Program-made: the position numbers and the translations under genes
The notes under the pieces: generated by a model
What the model was told of the DNA's origin: nothing
The model's database searches: none
What the model saw: only the letters and a program-made list of their open reading frames with translations
Part shown: one piece after another, positions 7,513-15,443 of the stretch
How positions within the stretch are numbered: position 1 is the stretch's first letter
Layout: the number at the start of each line of letters is the position of its first letter
Origin: a virus
Direction: 5' to 3' (one strand)
DNA length: 36,681 nt
Virus record (IMG/VR): IMGVR_UViG_3300009785_000042
Location: 1-36,681 of that record

Positions 7513-8796
7513 TTAAAATAGTTTGGTTGATAGATTATATATCGTTGATTCGCAGTAGTCTGCAAATTTGAAATTTGGATACATTTTATTACTCAATGTG
7601 GTTTCAATCCATTCTCTCTGTTTGTGTAGGTAATCCTCACGATACTCGTTAGAACTTAGTTTAACGTATTGCGCAAATAAATCAAGTTCATTTTCAAAAT
7701 AAAAATCATCATCTCCAAATATAATTCTATTTTGATCACATGGTAAATAAATTAAGGATGGTACTCCGGCTACAGCACAATCATATATAGATTTAGCAAT
7801 ATAAGAATAATTATCTTTACCTTTACCGAAATGGATTACCGCCATTTGTTTATTTAGAAACTTATAATAATCATCTCCTTGAAAAGAATCTTCAATAAGT
7901 TCTATATTATCTTTATCTTGTATTGATGGAATATCAGTAGAACCAGGACCGAATATAACAGTAGGTATTTTATGTTCGTTTTTTCCGAAAATTTTCTTTA
8001 GAATCTTAGGTCTTTTTTCTGCAACACTACCTTTTAGGTATCCAGCAAAACATATTCTTTTATCGAAATCTTTATTACATTCAAACTTTAATCGCTCTAA
8101 ATTTTCATGATATCCAAATAGAATATCATCAGAAACATATAATACACGATCTAAACTTTCTTTAAGTTCATCAAATTGCATTAACCCAGGAACATCATTA
8201 TATATTACATTAGGAGCCCAATCATATATTTTATCAGTGCAGTTTGCAATCCAGTAAACATTATCATACTTTATTTGTGGCCATGCCTCAATCATTTTTA
8301 CTTTCTTTCCATTGAGTTCTACAAACTTTTTCCCAGATGGTAACTGAGTGCATCTATTAGTAACCATCTTTCTATAATCAAGATACTTATATTCGCTATC
8401 TGGCAATCTAAAGAATAGAGGTAAATTTAATTCATTCGTAACATAAGATGCAACAATATAACTCATCATACACCTAGGATCTAGCGAACCACCGAAAAAA
8501 TTATTTCTAAGCATATAAGAAAAGAAAGCAGAAAATCCTATATTTAATTTATTTAATTGTAAAGGATGGTCTATTCTAAGTATTTCCCAATCTACATGAT
8601 CTGCTAACATACTAACTTTAGTACGTAATTTAGATTCAATTATTTTTGTAACCGGAATAAATACAAATTTTGTATTCGGGTTTAATTCAGCAAATTTATT
8701 AAAGAATAAAAACTCAGATAAAAGTATCGAAGTATTAGTACCAGGACTAGTGTATAGAATTACTCCTATTGTGAATTTTGGATTTTTCTGATTCAT
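7513..8796 (-). CDS. Probable GT-B glycosyltransferase
   Basis: 427 residues, with no transmembrane segment. The N-terminal half begins with a Rossmann-like strand (FTIGVILYTSPGTNTS) and the C-terminal half contains ICFAGYLKGS (248-257), VIFGPGS (280-286) and SIYDCAVAGVPSLIYLP (337-353), which looks like the donor-site helix 'E-A-x-A-x-G-x-P-V-I' of GT-B enzymes, although the usual Glu is replaced. It would transfer a sugar from a nucleotide donor. Its ATG lies 50 bases inside the epimerase gene, so the two are tightly coupled, and the aminotransferase follows at once. Subfamily and acceptor are unclear. Confidence 0.65.
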   Translation of the reverse strand: MNQKNPKFTIGVILYTSPGTNTSILLSEFLFFNKFAELNPNTKFVFIPVTKIIESKLRTKVSMLADHVDWEILRIDHPLQLNKLNIGFSAFFSYMLRNNFFGGSLDPRCMMSYIVASYVTNELNLPLFFRLPDSEYKYLDYRKMVTNRCTQLPSGKKFVELNGKKVKMIEAWPQIKYDNVYWIANCTDKIYDWAPNVIYNDVPGLMQFDELKESLDRVLYVSDDILFGYHENLERLKFECNKDFDKRICFAGYLKGSVAEKRPKILKKIFGKNEHKIPTVIFGPGSTDIPSIQDKDNIELIEDSFQGDDYYKFLNKQMAVIHFGKGKDNYSYIAKSIYDCAVAGVPSLIYLPCDQNRIIFGDDDFYFENELDLFAQYVKLSSNEYREDYLHKQREWIETTLSNKMYPNFKFADYCESTIYNLSTKLF

Positions 8797-9862
8797 ATAT
8801 TTGCTTAATTATTTCATCTAACGAAATCGTTATCTCCCAAGATGGATAGTGTTCTTTGAATTTTTTTAGATCGCTGATATACCATTGATGATCTCCGCTC
8901 CTAGCCTCTTCCGAGACTGTAAAGTTTTTCCATATATCGTTTCCATCAATCTTTTGTAATTCATTTACTTTATATATCGCTTCGAGAATTGATGTATCGT
9001 TTCCTCTTCCACCACCAGCATTATATACCTCTCCTGGTTTAGGATCTTTATGATACTCCCAGAACATATTAACTAAATCCCATGAATGTATATTATCTCT
9101 AACTTGCTTTCCTTTATAACCAAATATAGTATATGGTTTTCCTGATACCATACATTTAATTAAATAAGATAAGAATCCATGAAGTTCAGCTCCTGCATGA
9201 TCAGGTCCAGTTAAGCAGCCACCTCTAAAAATTCCGATATTCATATTCCAATATCTTGCATATTCTTGACACATAATATCGGCTGCAACTTTCGATGCAC
9301 CAAATACTGAATGTTTACATTGATCAATACTCATTGTTTCATCTACACTCCCAGGATTAAACCCAGGATCGAGATATTCATATCTCCAATCGGTTTCTGC
9401 TAAAATTAAATTGTTTGGTTGATCTCCGTAAACTTTATTAGTTGATGTAAATATAAATGTTGCATCTGGGCAATTTAATCTAGTACATTCTAATAAATTT
9501 ACAGTACCGGTTGCATTAACACTAAAATCTGTTAATGGTTCTTTAGCAGCCCAATCGTGTGATGGTTGCGCTGCAGTATGAATTATCAATTTTATATTTT
9601 CTCCGTGATGTGAGAATAGGTTACGTAATTCTTCATAATTTCTGATATCTATATTATTAGGTTCATAATCAGGATAATCATTAACCAATGCATCGTTATT
9701 AGGTTTTGTTGAAGCTTCATCACCAAAGAAATAAGATCTCATATCATTATCAATACCGATAATTCGATAATCTTTTTCATGTAAGAATTTAACAGCCTGC
9801 GAACCGATAAGTCCAGCAGAACCTGTTACAATTGCTATTGGTTTTTTATAGTCTTGTTCCAT
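8747..9862 (-). CDS. NAD-dependent sugar epimerase/dehydratase (CDP-paratose 2-epimerase-like)
   Basis: A short-chain extended-SDR sugar-nucleotide enzyme, 371 residues. The NAD-binding GSAGLIGS is at 14-21, followed by the acidic Asp at the end of strand 2 (GIDND) and IIHTAAQPSHDWA (93-105). Catalytic region: the usual YxxxK reads F187-G-A-S-K191, so the tyrosine is Phe. Substrate-side motifs FRGGCLTGPDHAGAELHGF and FGYKGKQVRDNIHS resemble CDP-paratose/tyvelose 2-epimerases and related cyanobacterial proteins, where I recall the same F-G-A-S-K; the Phe may therefore be normal for the subgroup. It overlaps both neighbours (28 and 50 bases), placing it in the sugar operon. Confidence 0.87.
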   Translation of the reverse strand: MEQDYKKPIAIVTGSAGLIGSQAVKFLHEKDYRIIGIDNDMRSYFFGDEASTKPNNDALVNDYPDYEPNNIDIRNYEELRNLFSHHGENIKLIIHTAAQPSHDWAAKEPLTDFSVNATGTVNLLECTRLNCPDATFIFTSTNKVYGDQPNNLILAETDWRYEYLDPGFNPGSVDETMSIDQCKHSVFGASKVAADIMCQEYARYWNMNIGIFRGGCLTGPDHAGAELHGFLSYLIKCMVSGKPYTIFGYKGKQVRDNIHSWDLVNMFWEYHKDPKPGEVYNAGGGRGNDTSILEAIYKVNELQKIDGNDIWKNFTVSEEARSGDHQWYISDLKKFKEHYPSWEITISLDEIIKQIYESEKSKIHNRSNSIH

Positions 9863-10386
9863 AATTGTTTTTTAATAAAGTTTGTAGTTTGTTTTATATT
9901 ATTTTTAGATGTATCTATTGTACATATTGACGGAATTAAAGTGTTAGCACATTCTAATTCTATAATAGATTGGCCGAAAAGATTTTTTAATCTTGAATAA
10001 TCTTTTGCATCATATATGATTCTATCTTTAGGTCCACGTTTCATATAATCTAAATGGTCATTCCATAAGTAGAATAATTTAATATCATGAGATTCTATAA
10101 ATTCTGTTAGATATGTATTATCAAATGCTCGAGTTCTACCAAAAAATTTAGAGTAGACCATTTCACTTAAAATTGATCTATCTAAAATAAAGGTTTCATT
10201 TGGAAACGCTCTAAAGAAAGCATCGTATGAAAAGAATGTACCTTTATAAAATGATGTTAAATCACAACCATCTGGCATTTTTTCTTTGAGAGAAATAATA
10301 CGACCTAATCCGTTATCACACAGATCGTTTGCTATTGAGGTTTTACCTGTTCGAGATAAACCTTCTAAAATAATTAGTTTCGCCAT
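9835..10386 (-). CDS. Deoxynucleoside/dNMP kinase-like P-loop protein
   Basis: 183 residues, with a Walker A loop GLSRTGKTS at 9-17 and DRS at 69-71 followed by SEMVYSKFFG, the pattern of deoxynucleoside and thymidylate kinases (D/E-R-S near a substrate-binding region). It would phosphorylate a (deoxy)nucleoside or nucleoside monophosphate with ATP. In T4 a dNMP kinase (gp1) acts on hydroxymethyl-dCMP; a gp42-like hydroxymethylase gene two genes upstream makes the same role plausible here, but the sequence does not prove substrate. A CATATAAT box lies only 4 nt upstream of its ATG. It overlaps the epimerase by 28 bases. Confidence 0.75.
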   Translation of the reverse strand: MAKLIILEGLSRTGKTSIANDLCDNGLGRIISLKEKMPDGCDLTSFYKGTFFSYDAFFRAFPNETFILDRSILSEMVYSKFFGRTRAFDNTYLTEFIESHDIKLFYLWNDHLDYMKRGPKDRIIYDAKDYSRLKNLFGQSIIELECANTLIPSICTIDTSKNNIKQTTNFIKKQLWNKTIKNQ

Positions 10387-10390
10387 ATTT

Positions 10391-10398
10391 ATTATATG
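10391..10398 (-). promoter_or_regulatory. CATATAAT promoter box
   Basis: Minus-strand TCATATAATAAATATG: the CATATAAT octamer is four bases from the kinase ATG, so transcripts would be leaderless if it acts as a -10 element. Confidence 0.35.
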
Positions 10399-10419
10399 AT
10401 AACCAAGATGTTTTGTTTC

Positions 10420-11280
10420 TTATTGAGGACCGTAAAGTGTAGGTATGATATCTTGTATATTAGTAGTCATTCGATCCTCTTCTGGTACAGTAGCTATTAT
10501 TGTATCAACTAATCCTCTATATGATGAGTTTGTTTTTTCAATTTCAAATTCTTGTTTATTACTCGAAAAGAAAATCTTGCCATAACACTGACGATTATCA
10601 AAGTATTGGGGTATTCCCTTTTTTCTTAAATTATCAGAGAAGATTACATATTCCATTCTTCCTGTATTATCGTCGTAAGTTATTTTATCTAGTACTTCAT
10701 GTGAAATAAAGTATGTACAATGTACCACATCAACTTGTATAAGACCGGATATACTCATATCCCATATAGGATAGTAATGATCGGTTGCAGCAAAGTAACC
10801 ATTATCATCAGTAGCTTTATGAAAATTTGCATAGTATTCTCCATCTCTAATTACTCTTAAATATGGAGCAACAATAGGTAAATTATGTGCTCTGATAGAT
10901 GATATTGTATTAGGTAAACATATATTATCTGCGTCTGCTATAAAATAATCTGCACCTTCAGCTAAAGCAAAGTCTATAGATTCCTGTCTTAATTTTCCAA
11001 GAATTTTATATCGATCAGTAGTCCAATCATGATTACTTCGATCTACTAATGTTTTATCAATAGACGAATCGTCGAATACCATCTTATATTTCCAATTCCA
11101 TTTTTTATAGAAATCTAATAAGATCTGGGCTGTGTTATCGTTATTATCATTTGTACGTATATAAAATATAGTCTTAGATGATAAAGCGTCTTGAGCTAAT
11201 AAGCTATCTAAATATAACGGTAATATGTGGCCACAGGATTTTGCTAATATGGCAATTACTAATGGTCTTTCTGATTTCAT
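10420..11280 (-). CDS. GT-A glycosyltransferase (GT25/PLOD-like)
   Basis: 286 residues. The N-terminus VIAILAKSCGHILPLYLDSL (8-27) and the metal-binding DAD at 116-118 inside GADYFIADADNICLP are characteristic of GT-A enzymes related to the collagen lysine glycosyltransferase group and Anp1-type proteins. No signal peptide or membrane helix is seen, so it is cytoplasmic. It overlaps the next upstream glycosyltransferase gene by 4 bases (ATGA), so the two probably act in one pathway. It could glycosylate DNA, virion protein (the window's collagen-like fibre is one candidate) or lipid; the sequence alone does not decide. Confidence 0.8.
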   Translation of the reverse strand: MKSERPLVIAILAKSCGHILPLYLDSLLAQDALSSKTIFYIRTNDNNDNTAQILLDFYKKWNWKYKMVFDDSSIDKTLVDRSNHDWTTDRYKILGKLRQESIDFALAEGADYFIADADNICLPNTISSIRAHNLPIVAPYLRVIRDGEYYANFHKATDDNGYFAATDHYYPIWDMSISGLIQVDVVHCTYFISHEVLDKITYDDNTGRMEYVIFSDNLRKKGIPQYFDNRQCYGKIFFSSNKQEFEIEKTNSSYRGLVDTIIATVPEEDRMTTNIQDIIPTLYGPQ

Positions 11281-12581
11281 ATAATTGTTTCTATGTTTTT
11301 AATTGTAAGAGAATCAATATCATTTTGTATTCTATGAGAAGCCATTTCATATGATTCATATGCATAACCAAGTCCGAAACAAACTTCGCCTAATCGATCG
11401 AATTCTTTACGATCTTCATAAAATGTTTCTAACGCAATTTTTAAGCATTGTGCAATTTGTTCAATATCTGGTTTATGAGTTTTATCTTTATCAACACCAA
11501 CTAAAAATGGATAAACACCATCTTTAATTTTATCAAATTTAGTTTTGTAATTATTTACGTTAGGTACTACTAAAACGTTTTTTGCTAACATAGCCTCACA
11601 ATGAGTAACACCACCATGAACTTCAGTAACAAATAGATTACATGATATATGTGCACGATTAATAAATTCTAAATAATTTTTTCTTGTAAACGATTCGTTG
11701 TTAGATAAAACATTTACATGACCTCTAGATAAATCATTAATTTCTTCAAGTTGTTCTTCTGTACATTTTCTAGTAGGATTTAACATTACTGCATCAAATT
11801 CTAAATCTGTTATTTCTGATAGTCTTCCTATTGATTCGGCAAATGAATCATAGTTTGTATATCGATTAGCAGTATCAGAAATTCTATTTCCAAAATAAAT
11901 AGTAGGAGTATCAAACGAATCTTCCGTATGATTATCCATAATTTCTTGTGCATGGCAACCAACACCCCATACAGAAGTTTTAGATATATTATCTCGCGAC
12001 TTAAACATTACATCGTAAGCCTCAAGAGCTTCGTTCATTCCAGCTTCACATTGAAATATCGCGATATCAGAATTCATAAAGGATTCCATTTGTCTTTCGT
12101 AATATCTAACTCGTTTATCTACTTTATTAGCTATCGGAGAATCTAAAAAATAGTTTGTCGACATTATAGGAACGTTTTTTCCGATTGATTGAAAGAATGC
12201 ATTCCAATTTTTAGTTAATGTATTTTCATCGTTAATCATAACGTCAATATCATCAAATTGATATTTAATAGATTCATAATGATTCATATCAAATGCATAC
12301 CTACTTGTTATTGGACTTATTGGTATATGTTCTCTCATGAATGATATTCTATCATGATACTTAGAATCAAAAAATTCGTAAAGATTGTCAACATCTAAAC
12401 AATCATCTTCGAATGGTAATTTAATAAGGAATTCATAATCATCTCGTTTTTCTAACAAAGATGAAATAATTCCTACTGCTATATTTGTACAAGCGTCGTT
12501 TCTTAATAGCCACATAGGCCCAATATCTGTATTGGTAAAATTAGAAACTTGAACCGCGTAAAAAATTCTAGTTTTATTCAT
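11277..12581 (-). CDS. GT-B glycosyltransferase (GT4-like)
   Basis: 434 residues, soluble. The C-terminal donor-binding domain has VHGGVTHCEAMLAKNVLVVP (321-340), the family-4 style motif with Glu329 that contacts the sugar nucleotide. The N-terminal half (RIFYAVQVSN.., VMINDENTL, IAIFQCEAG) fits the acceptor domain. It lies between the hydroxymethylase-like gene and the GT-A gene, one base from the former and 4 bases overlapping the latter, so the three are one operon. If the cytosines of this phage are hydroxymethylated, this is one of three candidates to glycosylate them. Confidence 0.8.
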   Translation of the reverse strand: MNKTRIFYAVQVSNFTNTDIGPMWLLRNDACTNIAVGIISSLLEKRDDYEFLIKLPFEDDCLDVDNLYEFFDSKYHDRISFMREHIPISPITSRYAFDMNHYESIKYQFDDIDVMINDENTLTKNWNAFFQSIGKNVPIMSTNYFLDSPIANKVDKRVRYYERQMESFMNSDIAIFQCEAGMNEALEAYDVMFKSRDNISKTSVWGVGCHAQEIMDNHTEDSFDTPTIYFGNRISDTANRYTNYDSFAESIGRLSEITDLEFDAVMLNPTRKCTEEQLEEINDLSRGHVNVLSNNESFTRKNYLEFINRAHISCNLFVTEVHGGVTHCEAMLAKNVLVVPNVNNYKTKFDKIKDGVYPFLVGVDKDKTHKPDIEQIAQCLKIALETFYEDRKEFDRLGEVCFGLGYAYESYEMASHRIQNDIDSLTIKNIETII

Positions 12582-13304
12582 TTATTTTAATAGGTTAATT
12601 GATTGAAGGTATTCTTGATCTCGTTCGAAAACGTGAGCAGAAACAATTGAAGATCTAAAGCTTCCTGTTTCTACATCGAGTTCTTTTGCTAATTCACATG
12701 TAAATCTTGCCCATAGGTACATATCTAATTTAGCAACGGTCACCATGTTTTGAGATCTCATGTGCAAGTGAACGTTTAATTTTTTATCTCGTATAAAGAA
12801 TGTAGCAGAGTCTGTACAAGGAAATTCTAATTTTTCATCGGTTCCTAATAATACTAAATCGCTATCTTTCAAAATAGAAATCACTGCTCTACGAGAATTT
12901 GGATTGTTTTTTAATTCTTTAACTACTTGATCTTTTTGACCGACTATTCTAGGTCCATAAAAAGTATTGAAGTTATCTGGTAGTAAAGAATTTTCTGGTT
13001 TCTTTAAGAATTTTGCAACGTTAGGATATTCTTCAAAAGCTTCTTCTGAATCGGTAGATCCCGTAAGTAACCAATCATAAAATGTTTCGATATATCCATA
13101 ATCAAGTTTTCCTAATGATTCATTCTTAAATTTATATGATGATAGGTCGCTAACCTCATAGTAAAATCCAGTTAATTCATAACAATCACCTATACGAGAA
13201 GTTTGCTTATATTCATGGTTAACTACAATATGTCTAGTTATTCCACGATATGCATCTTCGAATGTTGTGAAATTATAAGTTTTTATTGGTCTAGGATTCT
13301 CCAT
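12582..13304 (-). CDS. dCMP hydroxymethylase-like protein (thymidylate synthase family, T4 gp42 type)
   Basis: A 240-residue thymidylate-synthase-fold protein. Seen: paired arginines in NPNSRRAV (R138-R139) for phosphate binding, catalytic Cys163 in FPCTDSATFFIRDKKLN, then MRS (182-184), and Asp194 where true thymidylate synthases carry the Asn that recognises dUMP. From memory T4 gp42, which makes 5-hydroxymethyl-dCMP, has the same C-T after the nucleophile, the same IRDKK-(I/L)-N and Asp at that place, and lacks the P-P-C-H of thymidylate synthase. I therefore favour dCMP hydroxymethylase using methylene-tetrahydrofolate. It is short, ending soon after the substrate-binding H-V-F segment. 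A CATATAAT box lies 13 nt upstream. Confidence 0.72.
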   Translation of the reverse strand: MENPRPIKTYNFTTFEDAYRGITRHIVVNHEYKQTSRIGDCYELTGFYYEVSDLSSYKFKNESLGKLDYGYIETFYDWLLTGSTDSEEAFEEYPNVAKFLKKPENSLLPDNFNTFYGPRIVGQKDQVVKELKNNPNSRRAVISILKDSDLVLLGTDEKLEFPCTDSATFFIRDKKLNVHLHMRSQNMVTVAKLDMYLWARFTCELAKELDVETGSFRSSIVSAHVFERDQEYLQSINLLK

Positions 13305-13317
13305 TTATTTTTTAATT

Positions 13318-13325
13318 ATTATATG
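13318..13325 (-). promoter_or_regulatory. CATATAAT promoter box
   Basis: Minus strand GCATATAATAATTAAAA, octamer 13 nt upstream of the hydroxymethylase-like ATG at 13304 and touching the end of the PAP2 gene. The same octamer with the same AATTAAA continuation precedes the RmlC-like gene at 36503. Confidence 0.45.
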
Positions 13326-13901
13326 CTAATACTTGTCTGTAGTTTCAATATGTAATATATTAGCCATTAATGCACCAACAAACATTCCATATGATATATC
13401 CGAAGGAAAGTGGTTCTTAACACATAATCTTTTATACATCCACTCTTCTGCTGATTTGTATAATTCGGTTTTAAGATTAGAATTCTCTAATGAATGCCAT
13501 TCAATCATAAAATACATATGAGCTGAATGTCCTGATGGATATGATGATGATTCAACAAATGGAGGTACACCCTTATCCCATACGTGCCAAGGGTACTCTA
13601 AACTATTATCCATTTTGTATGGCCGTAATCTATTAAAATGTTTCTTTAGCTTAACTAATGTAGGATAAGCATATGTCTGCCAGATTTCTAACATACGAGT
13701 ATCATAAAAACTAGAATCCCATCCTAGATCTTCAACCATTTCTGCAACGGCATTTACAACTACGCTATCTGCAAAAAAATCTTTTCTATCCTTTAATAAA
13801 GGTAATGATTCTAAAAGAAGTATCTCATTTTTGGTTTGTTGAGATTCGTCAGATGGTGGAGGGATATTAGGAATTCTTAGTAATAATGATTCTATATTCA
13901 T
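13326..13901 (-). CDS. PAP2-family acid phosphatase, short paralogue
   Basis: 191 residues. The three PAP2 signatures are present: KKHFNRLRP (K..RP, about residues 86-94), SSYPSGHS (118-125) with the PSGH core, and a third motif VKNHFPSD in which the usual SR pair before the catalytic His is changed to RLCVKNH. It lacks membrane helices, so it is the soluble class A type acid phosphatase/haloperoxidase form. The segment before the first motif (PPPSDESQQTKNEILLLESLP) aligns with residues about 344-363 of the next upstream protein, so the two are tandem paralogues. Unlike that copy it has no capsid-targeting N-terminus. Substrate unknown: phosphomonoester, nucleotide or lipid phosphate are all possible. 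Confidence 0.82.
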   Translation of the reverse strand: MNIESLLLRIPNIPPPSDESQQTKNEILLLESLPLLKDRKDFFADSVVVNAVAEMVEDLGWDSSFYDTRMLEIWQTYAYPTLVKLKKHFNRLRPYKMDNSLEYPWHVWDKGVPPFVESSSYPSGHSAHMYFMIEWHSLENSNLKTELYKSAEEWMYKRLCVKNHFPSDISYGMFVGALMANILHIETTDKY

Positions 13902-15428
13902 TTATTTCATTTTTAAGCGCTGTCCTATATGTAATCCTAGACGCTTTCCATATTCATAATCAGATGGGAAGTGCAATCTCATTCTCATTCTACTAGTTGC
14001 AATTTCATCGGATAACTTAAATAGATCATCTGATAAGTTTGGATATTTATATGATAAGGCTGTAGCAATTGCATATGGTTGAACTGTATGTCCAGATGGA
14101 TATGACGGAGTATGAGCAGTTTCTGAATCAGATGCTTTAATATCTATTTTATGATGTTTAGCTAATTGATCAGGTCTAGGTCTATTATAGTAATTTTTTA
14201 ACATTCCAACCATAGATTTTATTCTATAACTATAATCATGAATTTCTTTTTCTGTAACATCAAATCCCTTAGATTTTAAGAATTTTGAAAATGTATTACT
14301 GAAATTACGATCTTGTTCTAAATCAAATTTACTAGGTTGTGGTAAACTACTTAAATATAATAATTCTCGTTTAGTTTCCTCAGAAGAGTTTTTTGGTGGA
14401 TCATATAATGGTAATTCTTCTAACTTCAGTTCAGGCTTATTATGTTTTCTCATTTTATTAGAAAAAACTAATGAATCTATTCCAGTCAATCCTTTATCAA
14501 TTGGCGGTAAATCGTATGGATGTTCTTCTGTTATTTTTTTAAGATCATCCATTCTTGCACCATAATTCTTATCAATTGGAGTATTATCATTATCGCATTT
14601 ATGACACTTGTACATATCATCACCAGCATCTTCAAGAGACCAAGACCATCCGCAATTATCACAAACAATATCTTTTGTCTCATCAATCACACCAATTTCA
14701 CCTGCCTCATCGTCATCTTCTTCATAATACATTGCATCTTGATATCCTTGTTTAGATTTATCTACCGTTTGTGTAAATACTCGCTGACCAGCAACTTGAT
14801 TATCTCCAAGACCACCTTCCTTAACAGACCGTCCAGTAGAAATACTACTTCCTGGTGTTTTCTTATTTTTAGATACAAATGCAACGTTACTTCCAGCAAC
14901 CTGTGCTGCTGATTTATTTATTATAGACGGATTGTAAGGATCTTCATCATCCTCATCTGCATAATCTAATTTATTAGTTTCCTGTCCTTTTGTGTTTGTA
15001 GAAGCTCCGCCAACAGCGTTAGGATAAAAAATACCAGAAGCTTCATCGGTATAAGAATAGTTATCTTCTGTTGCAGCTACCGTTATTAAATCTTTAATAT
15101 GGATTTGATATATTTCATCACCAGTATTTTTATCATCGTAATAACCTAAATCTGGATCCATTCCCTTATCACCTCGCTGAGTACCGTAGGTAGATCCCTT
15201 TAACGAATCATAGAATTGAACGGTAGCTATTGTTTTATCTTTATTAAATGAATTCACAGTACCTACACCTACCCATTGTCTATTTTTATCTAGGACGTTA
15301 TCGCCTATCTTTAACTTTCCAGAATTTTTAGGTATTTTATTTATAGGATTTCTACCTAATGCTAAATTAGGTGTATCAGCAATAGGTTTGCCTTCATTAA
15401 GAAATTCATCGTAAGATTTGATAGCCAT
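13902..15428 (-). CDS. Capsid-targeted multidomain protein: SH3/KOW-like, zinc ribbon, C-terminal PAP2 phosphatase
   Basis: 508 residues in clear blocks. Residues 1-13 MAIKSYDEFLNEG carry the internal-protein targeting/protease pattern. Residues 38-118 look like a small beta-barrel (KIGDNVLDKNRQWVGVGTV, ending in IKDLITVA). Residues 120-250 are low-complexity, acidic and probably disordered. A zinc ribbon CDNCGWSW...CHKC spans 256-278. The C-terminus (about 336-508) is a complete PAP2 phosphatase: K411..RPRP (416-419), PSYPSGH (441-447) and S479-R480-x5-H486-x3-D490. Such an enzyme would be delivered with the phage DNA if the N-terminus works as in T4. It abuts its short paralogue without a gap (stop and ATG adjacent). 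The combination of ribbon and PAP2 is odd. Confidence 0.82.
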   Translation of the reverse strand: MAIKSYDEFLNEGKPIADTPNLALGRNPINKIPKNSGKLKIGDNVLDKNRQWVGVGTVNSFNKDKTIATVQFYDSLKGSTYGTQRGDKGMDPDLGYYDDKNTGDEIYQIHIKDLITVAATEDNYSYTDEASGIFYPNAVGGASTNTKGQETNKLDYADEDDEDPYNPSIINKSAAQVAGSNVAFVSKNKKTPGSSISTGRSVKEGGLGDNQVAGQRVFTQTVDKSKQGYQDAMYYEEDDDEAGEIGVIDETKDIVCDNCGWSWSLEDAGDDMYKCHKCDNDNTPIDKNYGARMDDLKKITEEHPYDLPPIDKGLTGIDSLVFSNKMRKHNKPELKLEELPLYDPPKNSSEETKRELLYLSSLPQPSKFDLEQDRNFSNTFSKFLKSKGFDVTEKEIHDYSYRIKSMVGMLKNYYNRPRPDQLAKHHKIDIKASDSETAHTPSYPSGHTVQPYAIATALSYKYPNLSDDLFKLSDEIATSRMRMRLHFPSDYEYGKRLGLHIGQRLKMK

Positions 15429-15443
15429 AATAGATGAATTATT

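Noticed and set aside
7512-7565. Upstream TTG start for the DegT-type aminotransferase
   Set aside because: It would overlap the preceding gene by 53 bases, while the ATG at 7511 follows that gene's stop by one base and still includes the conserved domain.
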